Notes under the pieces: model-generated
Database searches by the model: none
What the model was told of the DNA's origin: nothing
The model's input: only the letters and a program-made list of their open reading frames with translations
In this document: positions 45,297-58,232 of the stretch, one piece after another
Position numbering within the stretch: the stretch's first letter is position 1
Layout: each line of letters opens with the position of its first letter
Source: Brasenia schreberi
Lineage: Eukaryota > Streptophyta > Magnoliopsida > Nymphaeales > Cabombaceae
DNA length: 64,000 bases
Assembly: GCA_036023115.1 (NCBI GenBank)
Contig: JAYKKT010000048.1
Location: 6,454,001-6,518,000 of the forward strand
Direction of reading: 5' to 3'
Position numbers and translations under genes: made by a program

Positions 45297-46139
45297 TTGC
45301 ATGATAGGTTAGGGTTATGATTATTAGTTTTCCTTCTCCATCTTTACTATTTTAGGTTTTTAGTTTACTGATTTCTTTGTGATATGCTTATTTAGGGTAT
45401 TGATTTTGTACTAAATTGTAACTTTTTTTTGTTTTCTTACTGCATTCGGGATGGGGGCCACGAATATTTGCTCTGATTTGGTGATGGAAAGCAAATAGAC
45501 ATGGTCGGCGGATGGGGTGTGTTGTAGAGAGAGAGAGATGGGTTAATCTTTCTTTCGTTTTTTTTAATTTTTGTTTTTTGCCCGTATTTTCATGGGGTTG
45601 GGTACGGGGAGGGTGGCAAAAAGAGAAACCGATCGCATGCACTTTTTTTGTTTACAGACAAGACAAAAAATTATAGATGAATTATTTTGTTCGTGTTTAC
45701 CACTTTTTATTTGTGAATGCATGTATTTTTTTAATGTTGTTTTTTCATTTGTTTTGTATGAATCATCATTCACCATTTCATAATGAGCACCATATTATGC
45801 AGTGGTTTAATGCGAATCATTGACTCTAGCAAGAACAAATATAATGATCTACACTGGAGCGACTACATATATATGTCTGCAAAAACGGCTTGAAAGACAA
45901 ATTATCAAAATGCCACAGAGAAATTATCTTTGCATATTCCGGCTATTGACTTTCCATATATATATATTTATATAAAGAGAGTGCCTACATCTGTACAAAT
46001 ATTTATTTACATGTATAGAACTAGGAGTTATCATCTCTCACCTAGCTATATGAGCCGAATCATGACACAATGGTTTCCTCCCACTTTCCCAATTGTATCA
46101 CTTTTTAGTTGTAACAAAGTATAACTCTCACAAGTTGTA
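45001..46139. other. Spacer with possible CACTA-type end and microsatellite
   Basis: At 45017 the sequence cactagaaaaagc followed by acaacggttgc...gccgtt resembles a CACTA transposon terminus, but no partner end was found. 45257-45295 is a CT-CA microsatellite. The open frames on both strands at 45388-45783 are low-complexity mirror images of each other and are not supported. Confidence 0.35.
45257..45295. repeat. (CT)n(CA)n microsatellite
   Basis: TCTCTC repeats followed directly by CACACA repeats. Confidence 0.95.
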
Positions 46140-47960
46140 CACGTTATACGGTTTTCGTAATCATTATATTTTTCCTACGTAACAACTCAGGTATGTGTTT
46201 TCATATAGTTGAATCCTCTAAATATGTCTCGACCCCATGTTGATAACATGTTTAACAAACAAATCTTCAAATATGTCTTTTTGTCAAGAGGTCCACAATC
46301 ATATCTCTTATAGGAAGGTAAAAGACAAATATTTTATTATTTATACCATATCATATTCATAATAATGTTTTACCATGATATGTTTGCTCCTTGAGTTATC
46401 AGCTCCGCTTTTTATCAAAGTTATGGTTGCATTGTTGTCACAATAGATGACAACGAGCTTTAGCTTCAAATTATAAATGAAGTGGCTGATTCAAATGGTA
46501 GTCATGCAGTGATACTGCAAGTAATATACTTAGCATATTTTTGTATATTATACTATACAACCTTGTTTCTTACAGACCAACAACACCTTCACACAAGAAA
46601 ACTTGATTGGAGGTTCATTTGTTATCACCTTTACTGCCAGCAAAGAGTATTATGACAACCTAATATCAAGATTACTTTGATATTAACTCACAAGAACAAT
46701 AGTAAAACTGATGTTAGGTTTCATACACAACATAGCATACATCAAACTACCAGCTATTTGAGCATAAAGAACATTTTTTCTGTCCATCGTTTGGACTATC
46801 AACTTTACTAAGCTTGACCCTTTTTGCAATGGATGTACCTACATATTTAAAATCTCCTATTCTAAATTTTTTGAGAAAATAATTTATATCTTTCTTGACT
46901 TAGATATAATAATCTAGATACTCTATCATAAGTAACCTTAATACCTAAGATGTAGGATGCCTCTCCGATATCCTTCATTTCGAACTTGGAGCTCAATTAT
47001 AACTTAGTCTTGATAATCATGTCATTGTCATTATGAGTCAACAAAATATTATCTACATACAAGGATATCATGACAAAGTGGCTCCCATTGTTCCAAATAT
47101 ACACAAAGTGATCAAATTGATTAGCCACCAATAAAAGTTCTATAATGACATTTTAAATAGTCAAATATCATTAGTGAGTTGATTATTTTAGGTTGTATAG
47201 GGATTTTTTATCATTAATTATATAGTATTCTAGTTGTTTTATGTAAATAGTCTCATTAAGGTCACCATTGAAAAAGACAATCTTTACATCTAGCTGATAT
47301 AAATAGAACTCATAAAAGGTTGCAATTACTAGAATTATCCTTATAGATGCAAATCACAATAGGTAAATATGTATCAACATAATCTATGCCCTCTTTTTGC
47401 AAAAAACCTTTTTTAACCAATCTCGTTTTAATTTTTTTATTGAAACAATTACCTTTGTATTTGTATTTCAATACCCATTTACAGTAAATTTCTTTTCTTT
47501 CCTTAGGTAAAACCATCAACTCCTAGACTTAGTTTTTCATAGTACATTCGATTTCTTCATCCATTGCTTTCACCAAATCTAAATCCATTGAATAATAAGT
47601 CTCTTCAGCTAAATAAGTATGAGTCTTTTAAATAGGACAGTGAAGGTCGTGGTCTCTTATAACCACTTAATGTTTCATTTTGTAGGAAATGATCAATTGG
47701 TTCTATTTCCATAGATTCAAATGATGACTCATCAAGATATAGTATATTATTGATATTTTTACAATTACCTATAATAATGTCATTTTTAATATCTTTTAAG
47801 AATTAAATATCCCTACCTTCTATCAACCTGAGGTCCTTATAATAGAAATGATACTTTTTGAACCCTTTGGGTATGTAATAAAGATACACTTCAAAAATAG
47901 TCATCCAGTTTATTTTTATACTCATCTAAGATCTTTATGTGTGTTACAAAGCTCCACCTA
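46140..47960 (-). mobile_element. Second Ty1/copia relic (reverse transcriptase and RNase H)
   Basis: The best block is 47310-47519: LPKERKEIYCKWVLKYKYKG and TRLVKKGFLQKEGIDYVDTY, the N-terminal part of copia reverse transcriptase. It continues as LYQLDVKIVFFNGDLNETIY near 47220-47280. RNase H traces follow: SLMYAMLCMKPNISF near 46700-46750 and HGKTLL...YGINNKIFVF near 46320-46390. Upstream of the reverse transcriptase an acidic stretch with AMDEEIE (47555-47580) fits the usual linker. The frame is broken many times. No LTR was identified with confidence. Confidence 0.8.
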
Positions 47961-48592
47961 CATAGGTAACTAAAGTGTTGATATGGGCATCAATGAGAAT
48001 AAAAAAAGCATCAACTTGAAACTAAATATAAGCAAGTCTAACTTCGGCCATGAACAATAGCCACACTAAATCAACCGGCATGTTACTCATTCTTGGATCT
48101 GATACCAAGAGGAAGCACACATCCCAGCCGTCACTCGTGCCACCTAGCACTCAGATGGAGATCCTGGACAAGTGACATCTCACTCCAATTGCTACCTAAC
48201 ATCTAATTTTTGTCTAATGGGTAACTAGGTAACAATGTAACTGCTTGTATGGGCAATTAATACATGTTTTGTTTACTGGTTGGTTGTGCAACATCATTAA
48301 CTCTTGCCTTCTCTTTCATTGTCTAGTCGAGGAGGCCTGCTCTCGACTATAAAATCACCATCACCATATTTGTAAGATACCTTTTGTTGCTCTATTAAAT
48401 GAAATACGAGTTTTCATGTGCTTATCAAGTCCTTCAGCAAGCCTTGTGGTGCATTTTCTTCTCTCAACTCATCAGGTAGGCTTTGTCATTGAAGTGCAAG
48501 GCTGCTAACTGTTTACACTTATTTTTGCCTCCCCAATCATCTACTATTCCGGTTGCATCTTTTTTTGTTTTTTTCGACAACAAGCACATCAT

Positions 48593-48602
48593 TTGGTGCT
48601 TC
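48593..48602 (+). promoter_or_regulatory. Primer-binding site of the Tat-type element
   Basis: TGGTGCTTCC a few bases after the presumed CA end of the 5' LTR. It resembles the tGGTGCTTTCATTGAGA start found in many gypsy elements. The matching tRNA was not identified here. Confidence 0.55.
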
Positions 48603-49849
48603 CAATTAGATCAACAATCAACCATGTATGTGTGCTTGATTCAATTCTATTAATTTAAAATGAGTCATGTAGATAACTCATCTAGCAAAGATGTGTGTGA
48701 GAAATAACAACCCATTCCAAGGAGACTATCTTTTGAACAAGCCAAACTCATGACATTAGAAAATGTTGTAGAAGTGATGAAGATAGAGATGCAACAATCT
48801 ATAACAGAGATGAAGACCGATATACAACAACTAAATCGATTTGTGTTGCAGCTATCCATGGATGTACGTAGTGTACACAATGCATCATCTTCATGTCAAG
48901 CTGCTCCAACTTGAAATTTGTCCCACCTAGAGAGGAGGACGTAGAGGATCTCCTTAGCTCGGCATCAAGGCAACACTCCTTGAATAGAATGAACTACCAA
49001 GTTTGATCTAAAGGTGAGCACAAATTGAAAATCAATATTCCTCCTTTTAAAGGGTCAAATACGCCAGAAGAATTCCTTGACTAAATTCAACCCATTGAAT
49101 TTTTTTTGAACTCTATAACTATTTGAAGCAAGAAAAGTGCAACTGGCTTCCCTCGAATTCTCAGATTATACCAACTTGTGGTGGGAAAATCTCAAGGAAC
49201 AACGATGGAGGTAAGGTGAACATGATATTAACTCTTGGGGGCATATGAAACGAGTGATGAAGAAATGATTTACATGTAAGTATTACAGTTAAGAGTCGTA
49301 CCTTAAACTCTAAAGTTTGGTATAGGAGGTTTTGCGAATCAAAGCTTATATCAAAGAATTTGAAACCCTAAGGCTTCAATGTGGTATCCAAGACCCTAAG
49401 GAACAGGCGATTGCTCGCTTTATGGGCGGATTGAACAAAGAAATAGCTGATTTGGTGGAATTACAATACTATGTGTTTTTGGAAGATGTTTTCAAACTAT
49501 CCATTAATATAGAATAACAACTCAAAAGGGAAGTAGTAGGGGATGATCTATGCACCCTATGATTGTGATTCCGGGGTTAAACTAAAGTTATTCACAAAAT
49601 CTGACCAAAGATCATCAAAGCAGGGAATTTTGTTATGCAGACATGTCCAAGAATCCTGCGCAAACTGCTAGGATGTGTGACATTAAGTGTTTTGGACGAG
49701 CACATATTGCATCCCAATGCCCAAACAAGAAGACGAAGATTCTTAGAACTGAGAGTATTGAGCTAGATTACGAATCCGAAGAAGAAGATGTCAGTCCAGA
49801 AATATTGGAAGCCAATGGAGATGAATGGGAACTTCTAATCATTTGAAGG

Positions 49850-51120
49850 ATTATACAAGGCCAAGCAATACCACATATAAATGAAATGGAATCCATCTTC
49901 CATACCAGGTGCATTGTCTTGGGTAAAGTATGCTGACTTGTTATTGATGGTGGTGAGATCAAAGAATTGGAACGACAAGTCCAAAATTTGCTAAAGCAAG
50001 AGTTCGTCACAAGTATCCAAGAAACAACAAGCAAAACTAAATGGATCTCAAGTATCCAACTCAATACAAACTAGGATGTTTTGGTGGACTACATATTTGA
50101 AGACAAAGAGATTAGTCCATTTCACACCATCAATAGTCCAAAATTCATCTATTTTATGTTTGTTCTAAATACACGATTATAAATTCATAATTTTTGGTGT
50201 ATGTCAAATTCAACACAAAGGTTAAAGTCTAGTATGCATTATTGCCATATATGAGTTTATTGACTGAAATTTGGTGAATTGATCTAAATTCATAAATCTA
50301 TATTTTCTCTTTACAGATTTTATGTTAATAACTTGAGAGCTACCCGTTAATCTTACCGAATGTGAGAAAAGCACATATTAGGTTAGTATTTTGCATTAGT
50401 TCAAATTATCAGTAATATATATCAACACATAGAGTTAATTTTCATCATTAGTTTTCCATTGATTTCAAAATTTTCTGAAATTTTCAGCATAAGCTAGCAT
50501 AATCGTTTGCATCTTAGGCACATATTCTTGGCATAAATTTTAGCATATCACATAGATAATTTCCAGCATAAGTATATAGTTTGTTTCAACATATTTCAGC
50601 ATATGTAGATTTTATACATATTGGTTGCATTACCTCATATTAGGTAGAATCACCCAATCCATATTGGAAGTAATCAACCCCATTAGATTCATATCCATAT
50701 TAAAATCCAAATCCAATTAGAGTGCCATACCCCATTTAGGATCCATATACACTTTAGAACCAAAATCCCAATTAAAAATCATTTTAGATCAATATCCGTT
50801 GAGAACTAAAACCAATAGGAATAAGAACCCCTTTTGTACTCATATTTCAATTCAAGTGTGTAGATAAGTTTTTCTTTTATTAGGTAGGAATTTTATAGCG
50901 CAAGAATTGACCCTTATCTACTAGGACAAGAAAGTGATTTGTAAAAAGAACTTGATTAGGGTCCACAACATATAAAAGGAAAGTGAATTCCTGACTTAGT
51001 TTTATTTTGCTTTCATAAAATTAAGAAAATTTGATATAAGTTGAGGGTTTCACAAAACCAAAAATTTGTATACACCTACCAAAAAGTTTTTCCCTAGTAG
51101 GGGATTCCCAACCTTTCAAA
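49850..51120. other. Non-coding spacer between gag and protease of the Tat-type element
   Basis: AT-rich with no recognisable domain. A long gag-pol spacer is plausible in this group, but deletion of coding sequence is equally possible. Confidence 0.5.
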
Positions 51121-53730
51121 GATGATGATTTTCTCGTGGAAGAACTAAATTGGATGACTTTAGTCAATAGCATTAAATTGCTTATAGTATTCAAGAAACC
51201 ACCTAAAGTCGTTATAGTGCATCTTCGGTCATTGTACATCACTGCAATAATAAATAGTTGTCCTTTCAGATGTGTGCCCATTGATGGTAGCATAATATTG
51301 AATGTGATGCCGCATTATACACCTTGTAGTAAATGAGAAGGACAACTTCCGATTTAATTCTAATGAGTCTCAAGATGTCTCACTTCTCAGGAAAACCATT
51401 GGTCACAATGTGGGGAGTTATAGTTGTCAAACTTATGGTGGTTCAGGGGCTTCCACTATTGTGTGTCATCAACATTATACCAGAAATTAATGTTCTAGAC
51501 CAACAAAGTGGTTAAATTCATTGATGCGTGATCCTTTCACAGCCGATGTTCAGGCATCTCAGGCATTATTCTTTGCCTTGGGTCAATCCGATAATAATCT
51601 TTGAAGCTTTGGATAATGTGAGATCATGTTAGTTGACTACTTGGAGATTCACTTTTGATCATGCCAACATACAACCACTACCTAGAGTTACTCATGGATA
51701 ATCAACCTCAAGTTATCACAAACCACTTCCAACTTTTGGAAGCTGCATATTTTGAAGATTGAGTGAGATGGGGTCACTTCAAGACATTTAAAGGGAGAAG
51801 CAATTGTTGTCCCATTCTCATAATTGCACTGCCCATCAAGGAGGAGCAAAATTTAATTGCCCCAATCAGAAAGATGATCCATGTTTTATTCTAGTAGATC
51901 CCTAGTAAAGGTGAATTTGGGTTTGAATGGAATGATGAAGTCGATGAAGATGAGCACCATTGTATCTAAAAAAAATCGGTCACGATTGATTGAGTTGCTT
52001 AAGCAATACAAGGATTGTCTTAAATAGGGAATACCATGAGATGTTAGGGTAATCTTGAGATTTGGTTGAGTTCACTATTCCAGTGAAGGCATGGATGAAA
52101 TCTCACAAACAGTTTGTGAGGAAATTCCAACATGATATGTTCTCGACGATGAAAAAGGGGATCCAACATCTTTTAGAAGTCAAGTTCATTAGAAAACCTC
52201 ATTATGTAGTCTGGTTATCTAATATTGTTCTTCTAATTAAGATAATGATAATATGTGGGTGTACATTGACTACCACAATTTTAACCTAGTCACACCTATG
52301 GGGTCTTATTATTATGAACAATGCCTCGAGATATAATCACATCAAAGTAAACCCTGAGGATAACTATAAAATAACATTCTAATGCCATGGGACATGAGAG
52401 ATTTATGAATGGGTAGTTAGGATGTTTGGACTCAAGATTGCCACCATATATATTAATGGATGATGAATTATATTTTTCATGATTTAGTCGGGAAAATCAT
52501 GGAGATATATATTGATGATATTATGGTCAGGTCATGAGATTTCAAACATTTGTTTGATCTGGAGAGGCTTTCCAATGGATGCAAAATGAATCCTAACAAG
52601 TGTATTTTTAGAGTTTAACATTTCTTAGGTTTCCTAGTGTATAATAGAGGAATTACAGTCAACTCAAACAAGGTCAAGGTCATTATTGTTGTAAGACCGC
52701 TCAAAACAAAGAAGAAACTATAAAGTCTTATCAGATAGGTTAGCTATCTATATCGCTTTAGTGCTAATGTCATAGGAAAGATGACCCCTCTAACAACATT
52801 ATTCAAGTTGAAAGACACAAATGACTTTGTTTAGGGTTTGGAACACAAACCTGTATTTCAAAGAATCAAAGCTTATCTAGCAAAATTGTTGGTATTGGTG
52901 CCCCAATTTCTAGGAACCAATAAACTATATATAGTCATGTTGGAAAAGTTCATCAGTACCCTCCTAGTGTAGGATACCGATGATAATATAGAGTGAGTTA
53001 TTTTCTATTTGAATCAGTTACTCACCGACGTAGATACCTGATATTCTTTAATAGAAATGTTGTGTTTGACCTTATAACACCTATGTATGAAGTTAAAATA
53101 TTACCTTCTAGGCCAAGGTACAAGTAGTAAGAAAAGTCTATATTTTGCATTACCTTCTTAGCCGCCCAACTCTTTAAGGCAACCTAGTAAAATGAGCAAT
53201 CAAGCTGTTCCATTTGATTTGAAACATCTCCCTCTTAAAGCTATAAAAGGATAGGTTGTGGCCGAGTTCCTAATACATTTTATATATATTGATATCATTG
53301 ATTATTTAGATGTTGTACAAAACATGATTATCAAACAACCTTGAACGATTATGTTCGACGATTCGATGTACAGTAAAGGAGTGATATTAGTGTATGCACC
53401 ATTGCCCTATAGAAAAAGTGAGAATGCTCACTATATCTTTGGAGTAAGGTTTCACCACTAATGAAGTAGAATATTAGGCTTTGATCTATGACTTAAGCCT
53501 CATATTGGCTACTGGTGTGGAGAAACTAGAAGTGTATAGTGACTCTTAGATTGAGCTCAATCAACTTTCAAGGAATTATCAATGTCTTTGTTCTAATTTG
53601 CAACCTTTACATATCCGAGTGAAAAGTTTACTAGAAACCTTCTTCAAAGTGAAGTTGCTGCATATCCCAAGAGACAATAATCAAATGATGAATAACATAG
53701 CTTTGTTTGCCTCAGGTTATAAGGCAACAT

Positions 53731-53942
53731 ATGGGCCACATTCGTTAATAGGTTCAATCACTGAAAGGGAATAAGGATCAAATGAACCTAATGATTGGAG
53801 GGACTTATTGATACAATATTTAAATCAACCATCACAATGGGCCACATTCGTTAATAAGTTCAATCACTGAAAGGGAATAAGGATCAAATGAACCTAATGA
53901 TTGGAGGGACTCACTGATACAATATTTAAATCAACCATCACA
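53731..53942 (+). repeat. 106-bp tandem duplication at the RNase H-integrase junction
   Basis: 53731-53836 and 53837-53942 repeat the unit starting atgggccacattcgttaata, with only a few differences such as ataggttc/ataagttc and gacttatt/gactcact. It breaks the pol frame. Confidence 0.95.
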
Positions 53943-55142
53943 ATACCCATATTTTCCAACCTAGCGTAGACCTCTAAATTACACTTTGTTGTATGGAGAT
54001 CTGTAGAAGCAAAGTTATCAGGGCCTATTATTGAAATGCCTGAATACAATAGAATCTCAAACATCGATAGCCGAGGTACATGAAGGGATTTGTGTAACCC
54101 ATTAATTATGAACAAAAATGAAATGGCTAATATATCAACATGAATATTAATGGCCTACAATGCACCAGGATTATACAAATTATTTTATGGCCATATCAAA
54201 ATTCCAAGACATCAACAATTGAAATGTGCCTATTCTGGCTTACACCAGTATTACCGATGGAGATCAATATTAGGTTGTTGTAGGTAGCTAAACAAAATGA
54301 TTTACAACTTCACAGGTATCTGCAATTGATTGTAATGGAACTCGATTCATTGGGCGAGTCTTGTTTCATGGCTTTGGATAATTTATTTGGTAACAAATGA
54401 AAAGTTGCTCGAACATATAATAAAAATATCCAACCAAAATAATTTAAAGAAGAAGATTTAGTATGGAGGACAATATCTCCAATAGCCATGAAAGATCCAA
54501 GATCAAGAATGTAGTCTCCCAATTGGGATAAACTGTACATAGGATCGAAGGTCCTACCAGGAGGATCTTACAAGCTAGCAGAAATTGAAGAACACTCTAA
54601 GAGTATAAATGAAAAATGTTTGAAGAAATATTATCCTTCAATTTGGTAGTGATAACTTATTTGATGACTTTAATGAATGTCAAAAATATACATTTGTCAA
54701 ATAATTACAAAGAATATGGTGAATACAAGTTGATCGCCCACATTGAAGAAAAGTCTTATTAAAGGACAAAGAAGCTCTCAACCAAGCCAATTCATCTTAA
54801 ACTATAACTATCCGACACTCCTCGTACTCTCACTCGACAGTCACATGATCATCAACCATCATTAATGGTTCTTCCAACATTTGGTTGCTCGAGAAGACTT
54901 CTAGATATCATTTTTAGATTATGCAATTTGTCATTCCTCTTCATAAATTAGCTCATTAGGGCAAAACCGTTGAGGTCTAGTTTCTAAAATAACTTCTAAG
55001 AAGGAGAGAGAAAGTCAATCCAAGTAGGTTGATTCGCTCATGAGCTTCTTGGTATCGGTCCGTCCTTTCATGTAAGTTAGAAATATAGTAATGAAATCTG
55101 CTGAGATACACCCTCGATGAGTCTACTATTGTGTGAGGTAGT

Positions 55143-56400
55143 CTAACCTAGAACTCCAACGGTTTGTATAAATCTTTGGAAAATTACATTTAATAATCCT
55201 TTAAAGATCAAAACAAACTTGTCGGCTAAGAGAGGCATGCTTAGGTTGGTAGTTGACTTATGAAGAGTGGAGGAAAGAGTATATTGAAGATCCATTACTT
55301 CCTCATGACCCTTGCTGAATTTAGTCCTAATGAACTCTACATCAACATCAATCCCTGAGAGTGGCCGAGGTGTGGTTTCTTCTACAAGCATGATGACATT
55401 CTCATCTAGAATAACCATATCGGTAATATCCGTTGTTATAGTTGTTTCTTAGCTCGAGAGCAACGGCAGATGGTGGAGATGAATCCGTTAATACTGTGGT
55501 TCAATGACTACTATTGGCACAAGATCCCCCTCAAATCTTGAGACTACGGGAGTATCGGCTTGGGTTTTCGCTCGAGGGTCTGCTTACGTTGCAACTGTTG
55601 TAGTCGAGGCAGAGGCCTGACTTTTCTCTCAAGGAGAGGTTGGGGCTTGGGTTTCCATTGAAGGGGCTATCTCTGTAGCAACTGTTAAAAAGAATTGGAG
55701 GAGGATGTCTTCGTTGTTCAATAGAGTGAAAGTCTTAGCAAAGTTTAGCTCAACCACTGAGGAATTGGTATGATAAATAATTATCTTTAAAGTGGTGACA
55801 CAAGCTAGGAAAATATCCTGTGAATTGGGGAAGCGTATAATCACTTGATTTCAATCAACAGCCTCGACAAGGCCCATTGGGTCAGTGGTACTTATTAAGT
55901 AATACTCAATCAAGTCCACGTAGATTTATGTTAACATAGATTTCACCACCAGAAAGATTATTAATGCATTTTATCAATACTATAAGTGAAACACTTGGAC
56001 GTTAGTTTCACCATCACGAACAATGAAGTAGAGCATATTAATGAAGGGTACCTGACACAATGGAGGAACCGTGAGTGATCGATGACAAGCAAAAGCTTAA
56101 TTTTGAGCTCACAACAATTATCGTTGAATCCTCATGAACAGCTTCAAGGTCCATGTGAGGTCATACAAGCCAAAAAAATGTGGAACAAATGAGTCTTAAT
56201 ATATATTCCAGAACTTGAGGTGCGTATACCTAAGTTGGTACATGGGGAAAGAAACACTATTAGCCAAGTTCAGTATCTCGAAAGGTGCTCTTTTGAAGGA
56301 TAAACAACGTGAGTGCCCCTTTCTCTTTGAACTCATTGTAAATCTTATAATCTAGTATGGATCTGCCAAACCCCATATTGCCAATCAAAAGGCAACTCTG
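55143..56400 (-). pseudogene. Decayed antisense ORF behind the Tat-type pol
   Basis: Two open stretches, 55629-55844 and 55143-55418, are in the same minus-strand frame. The sequence between them also reads as protein-like apart from a few stops: a Ser/Thr/Ala-rich linker, then VEETTPRPLSGIDVDVEFIR. Farther upstream the strand reads a piece with RAPFEILNLANSVSFP and LRYTHLKFWN (about 56220-56300). Some Tat-group elements carry an antisense gene between pol and the 3' LTR, and this fits by place and direction. The protein family is not identified; a resemblance to plant mobile domain proteins is only suspected. No 3' LTR was found beyond it. Confidence 0.4.
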
Positions 56401-57418
56401 TTCTGGAGAGGGTTCACTATTAAAGAGTGGGTGATACTACAGGAGGCTGCACCGGATTGCGGAAAATCATCGGATTTCTGGCTAGGGATGAGTGACAGCC
56501 AAGGAAGACCTCATGTTGCACTTTCGCTGATCTCACCGAGTGCGTGTAAAGGCTTAGTCATGATTAAGTTCGGCCTCGAAGATCTAACTTTGTCAGCCAT
56601 CTGTGGTGCATGCCATGAAGACTGAACATCTAGAGCAGCAGGAAATTAATCAACCGGCTGCTTATCAAAATAAGCAGGCAGCCAGTGCAGTTCACCTGGG
56701 CAAAGTTCTGAACATGGTTTTCCTCTAGCATGAGAGAGATAGAGACATCTTATCAGGATTCCACTTGGTATAATTTATGATTATAAATCGATTCCCGATT
56801 CATGATGCATGTGAACCGTGCCTGGCCGCGTTGAACCATGAAATGTGTGATGCCTATGGTCTAATGAAAGAGGAAGAAGAAGGTCGAACAAAGAACACTT
56901 CCGTGCCCCTTTAAACCATTCTTCCCATGAAACAGCAAGCTTAGCCTAAATAGTGTATAGGAGTACCTCAACATGAACGTATTGAGCAGATTTCATCTCA
57001 TAACCAAGAACACTATTGGCAAAGATAAATGGGATTATTTTGGCTGGATACAGAATTTGCAATCATGACTACAACATAAAAAAGAATCACTTTAGCTGGG
57101 GAAGCATAAGGTCTTTGCAGAAAAGAAAAGATAAAAAATAAAGAATTATAGCAGTATTTGGTACCACGGTGACCTAAAGGGTGTTGAATGGATACAACAG
57201 ATAGAACTTCGTTCATTTAGTGACACAAGTTGACATTCTATATACAGCAGTGACTAAAAGCCTACATCTTGGATTGTAGCATCTCCTTGTTACAATTGTT
57301 GTTCTTTATTTTCTAACTCAAGCTTATCTAATGAGAACAAAAGGGCAAGTAATGAATAAATAGTCCTTCCATTATTGTCCACAAAATCATCAAAAATTAG
57401 AACATTTTCACAAGGATC
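56401..57418. other. Spacer and probable 3' flank of the LBD gene
   Basis: 56431-56625 (+) is open for 64 codons and of higher G+C, but unrecognised. From about 57240 to 57418 is probably the 3' untranslated region of the LBD gene. The expected 3' LTR of the Tat element was not seen. Confidence 0.35.
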
Positions 57419-58232
57419 TCAACCATAGTAAGAAGCATTTTCATTCGAAATGGAACTAAAATTAACAGAAGAAGATTGCGTGCACATGGAAGAAGAGTTG
57501 GTCGGCTGAGGTGGTGATGGTGCTGGAGGCGGTGCCGCAACCACCACAGACGACGCTGCTGCTGTCGAATTAAACAAGGAAGCATGAGAGTGATTCATGA
57601 TACTTGCTGTCTCTCGGAACTTGTACTTCAATATCTCAGCCCTCACGGTGTTGAGCTCCGCCTGCAGTGATCTTACCTGCTGTTGCAGTGCCGAGATCGC
57701 ACCCATGCAACCATAAACGGGATCCCTCAACCTCACGTTTGCTTCGTAGACCAGACTATTTGCTGCATCGGCCCGTTGGCTCTCTGGCACTTCCTAAATT
57801 TATCAAACACACCAATACTGTTTAGCACATACACCCTCAAGTCCCAAACCCCAAAAATTACCAATACTGTTTAGAAAGATGGATGCGTCTTTAATTTCTT
57901 ATGGTGCAAGGAAATCAATAATAGTACAAAAAGACAGATGGGTATCGGTAAAATTGAAGAGAGCTACTCACCGTGAGCATCTTGGAGACGTTGCTGGCAC
58001 CGAAGACCTTATGTACAGACGCGAATTTTTGAGGTTCATGAGGGGAGAAGTAAGGAGAGAAAGGGCACTCTTGTGCGCACCGGCGCCGTAAGAGTTTGCA
58101 CGCCGCGCATGGTGTGATGGTGTTCAGCGTTCCTGAATTATTGGGCAATAAAGGCCTCCTTCCCATCCTCTCGGTGGCATCTGTTTCTCTCTTGATCTTC
58201 TTTCCTATCTCATCATGCCTCTCTCTAGACAT
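57419..58232 (-). CDS. LBD15: LOB domain-containing protein, LBD15-like (211 aa), apparently complete
   Basis: Two exons, 57972-58232 and 57419-57793, join in phase 0 with good GT-AG borders (intron 57794-57971). Residues 1-36 begin MSRERHDEIGKKIKRE. The LOB domain starts at about residue 41 with TPCAACKLLRRRCAQECPFS, giving the CX2CX6CX3C zinc-like block. The GAS block follows (FASVHKVFGASNVSKML), then SQRADAANSLVYEANVRLRD and a coiled coil ISALQQQVRSLQAELNTVRA. The tail is Ala/Pro/Ser-rich and ends NENASYYG. LBD proteins are plant-specific nuclear transcription factors. The N-terminal EIGKKIKRE and the tail place this near LBD15, which in Arabidopsis is linked to meristem and vascular gene control. 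Its length is normal and no damage is seen. Confidence 0.95.

Larger units (their letters stand above)
48090..54655 (+). mobile_element. Ty3/gypsy Tat-type retrotransposon, decayed
   Basis: In order on +: a putative 5' LTR (to about 48588) with TATA-like cgactataaaatc, then primer site TGGTGCTTCC. Gag follows (48661-49845) with FEQAKLMTLENVVEVM, KVQLASLEFSDYTNLWWENL, ARFMGGLNKEIADLVELQYY and a CDIKCFGRAHIASQCPNKK zinc knuckle. Protease traces follow (51190-51480), beginning HLRSLYITAIINSCPF, then reverse transcriptase (52062-52960) with HLLEVKFIRKPHYVVWLSNI and ILMIL where YIDD is expected. A first RNase H follows (52960-53290) with TRYSLIEMLCL and AIKGQVVAEFL. A second, archaeal-type RNase H (53330-53720) carries EVEYEALIYDL and HIPRDNNQM. 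The integrase C-terminus ends VLPGGSYKLAEIEEHS...LKKYYPSIW at 54649. The second RNase H marks the Tat group. Stops are numerous. Confidence 0.85.

Noticed and set aside
45388..45783. Mirror ORFs on both strands
   Set aside because: Low-complexity T/G-rich sequence read both ways; no homology motif.
49768..50064. 98-codon minus ORF
   Set aside because: Antisense shadow of the Tat-type gag end and spacer.
53894..54540. Minus ORFs across the Tat-type integrase
   Set aside because: Antisense shadows of the integrase region on +.
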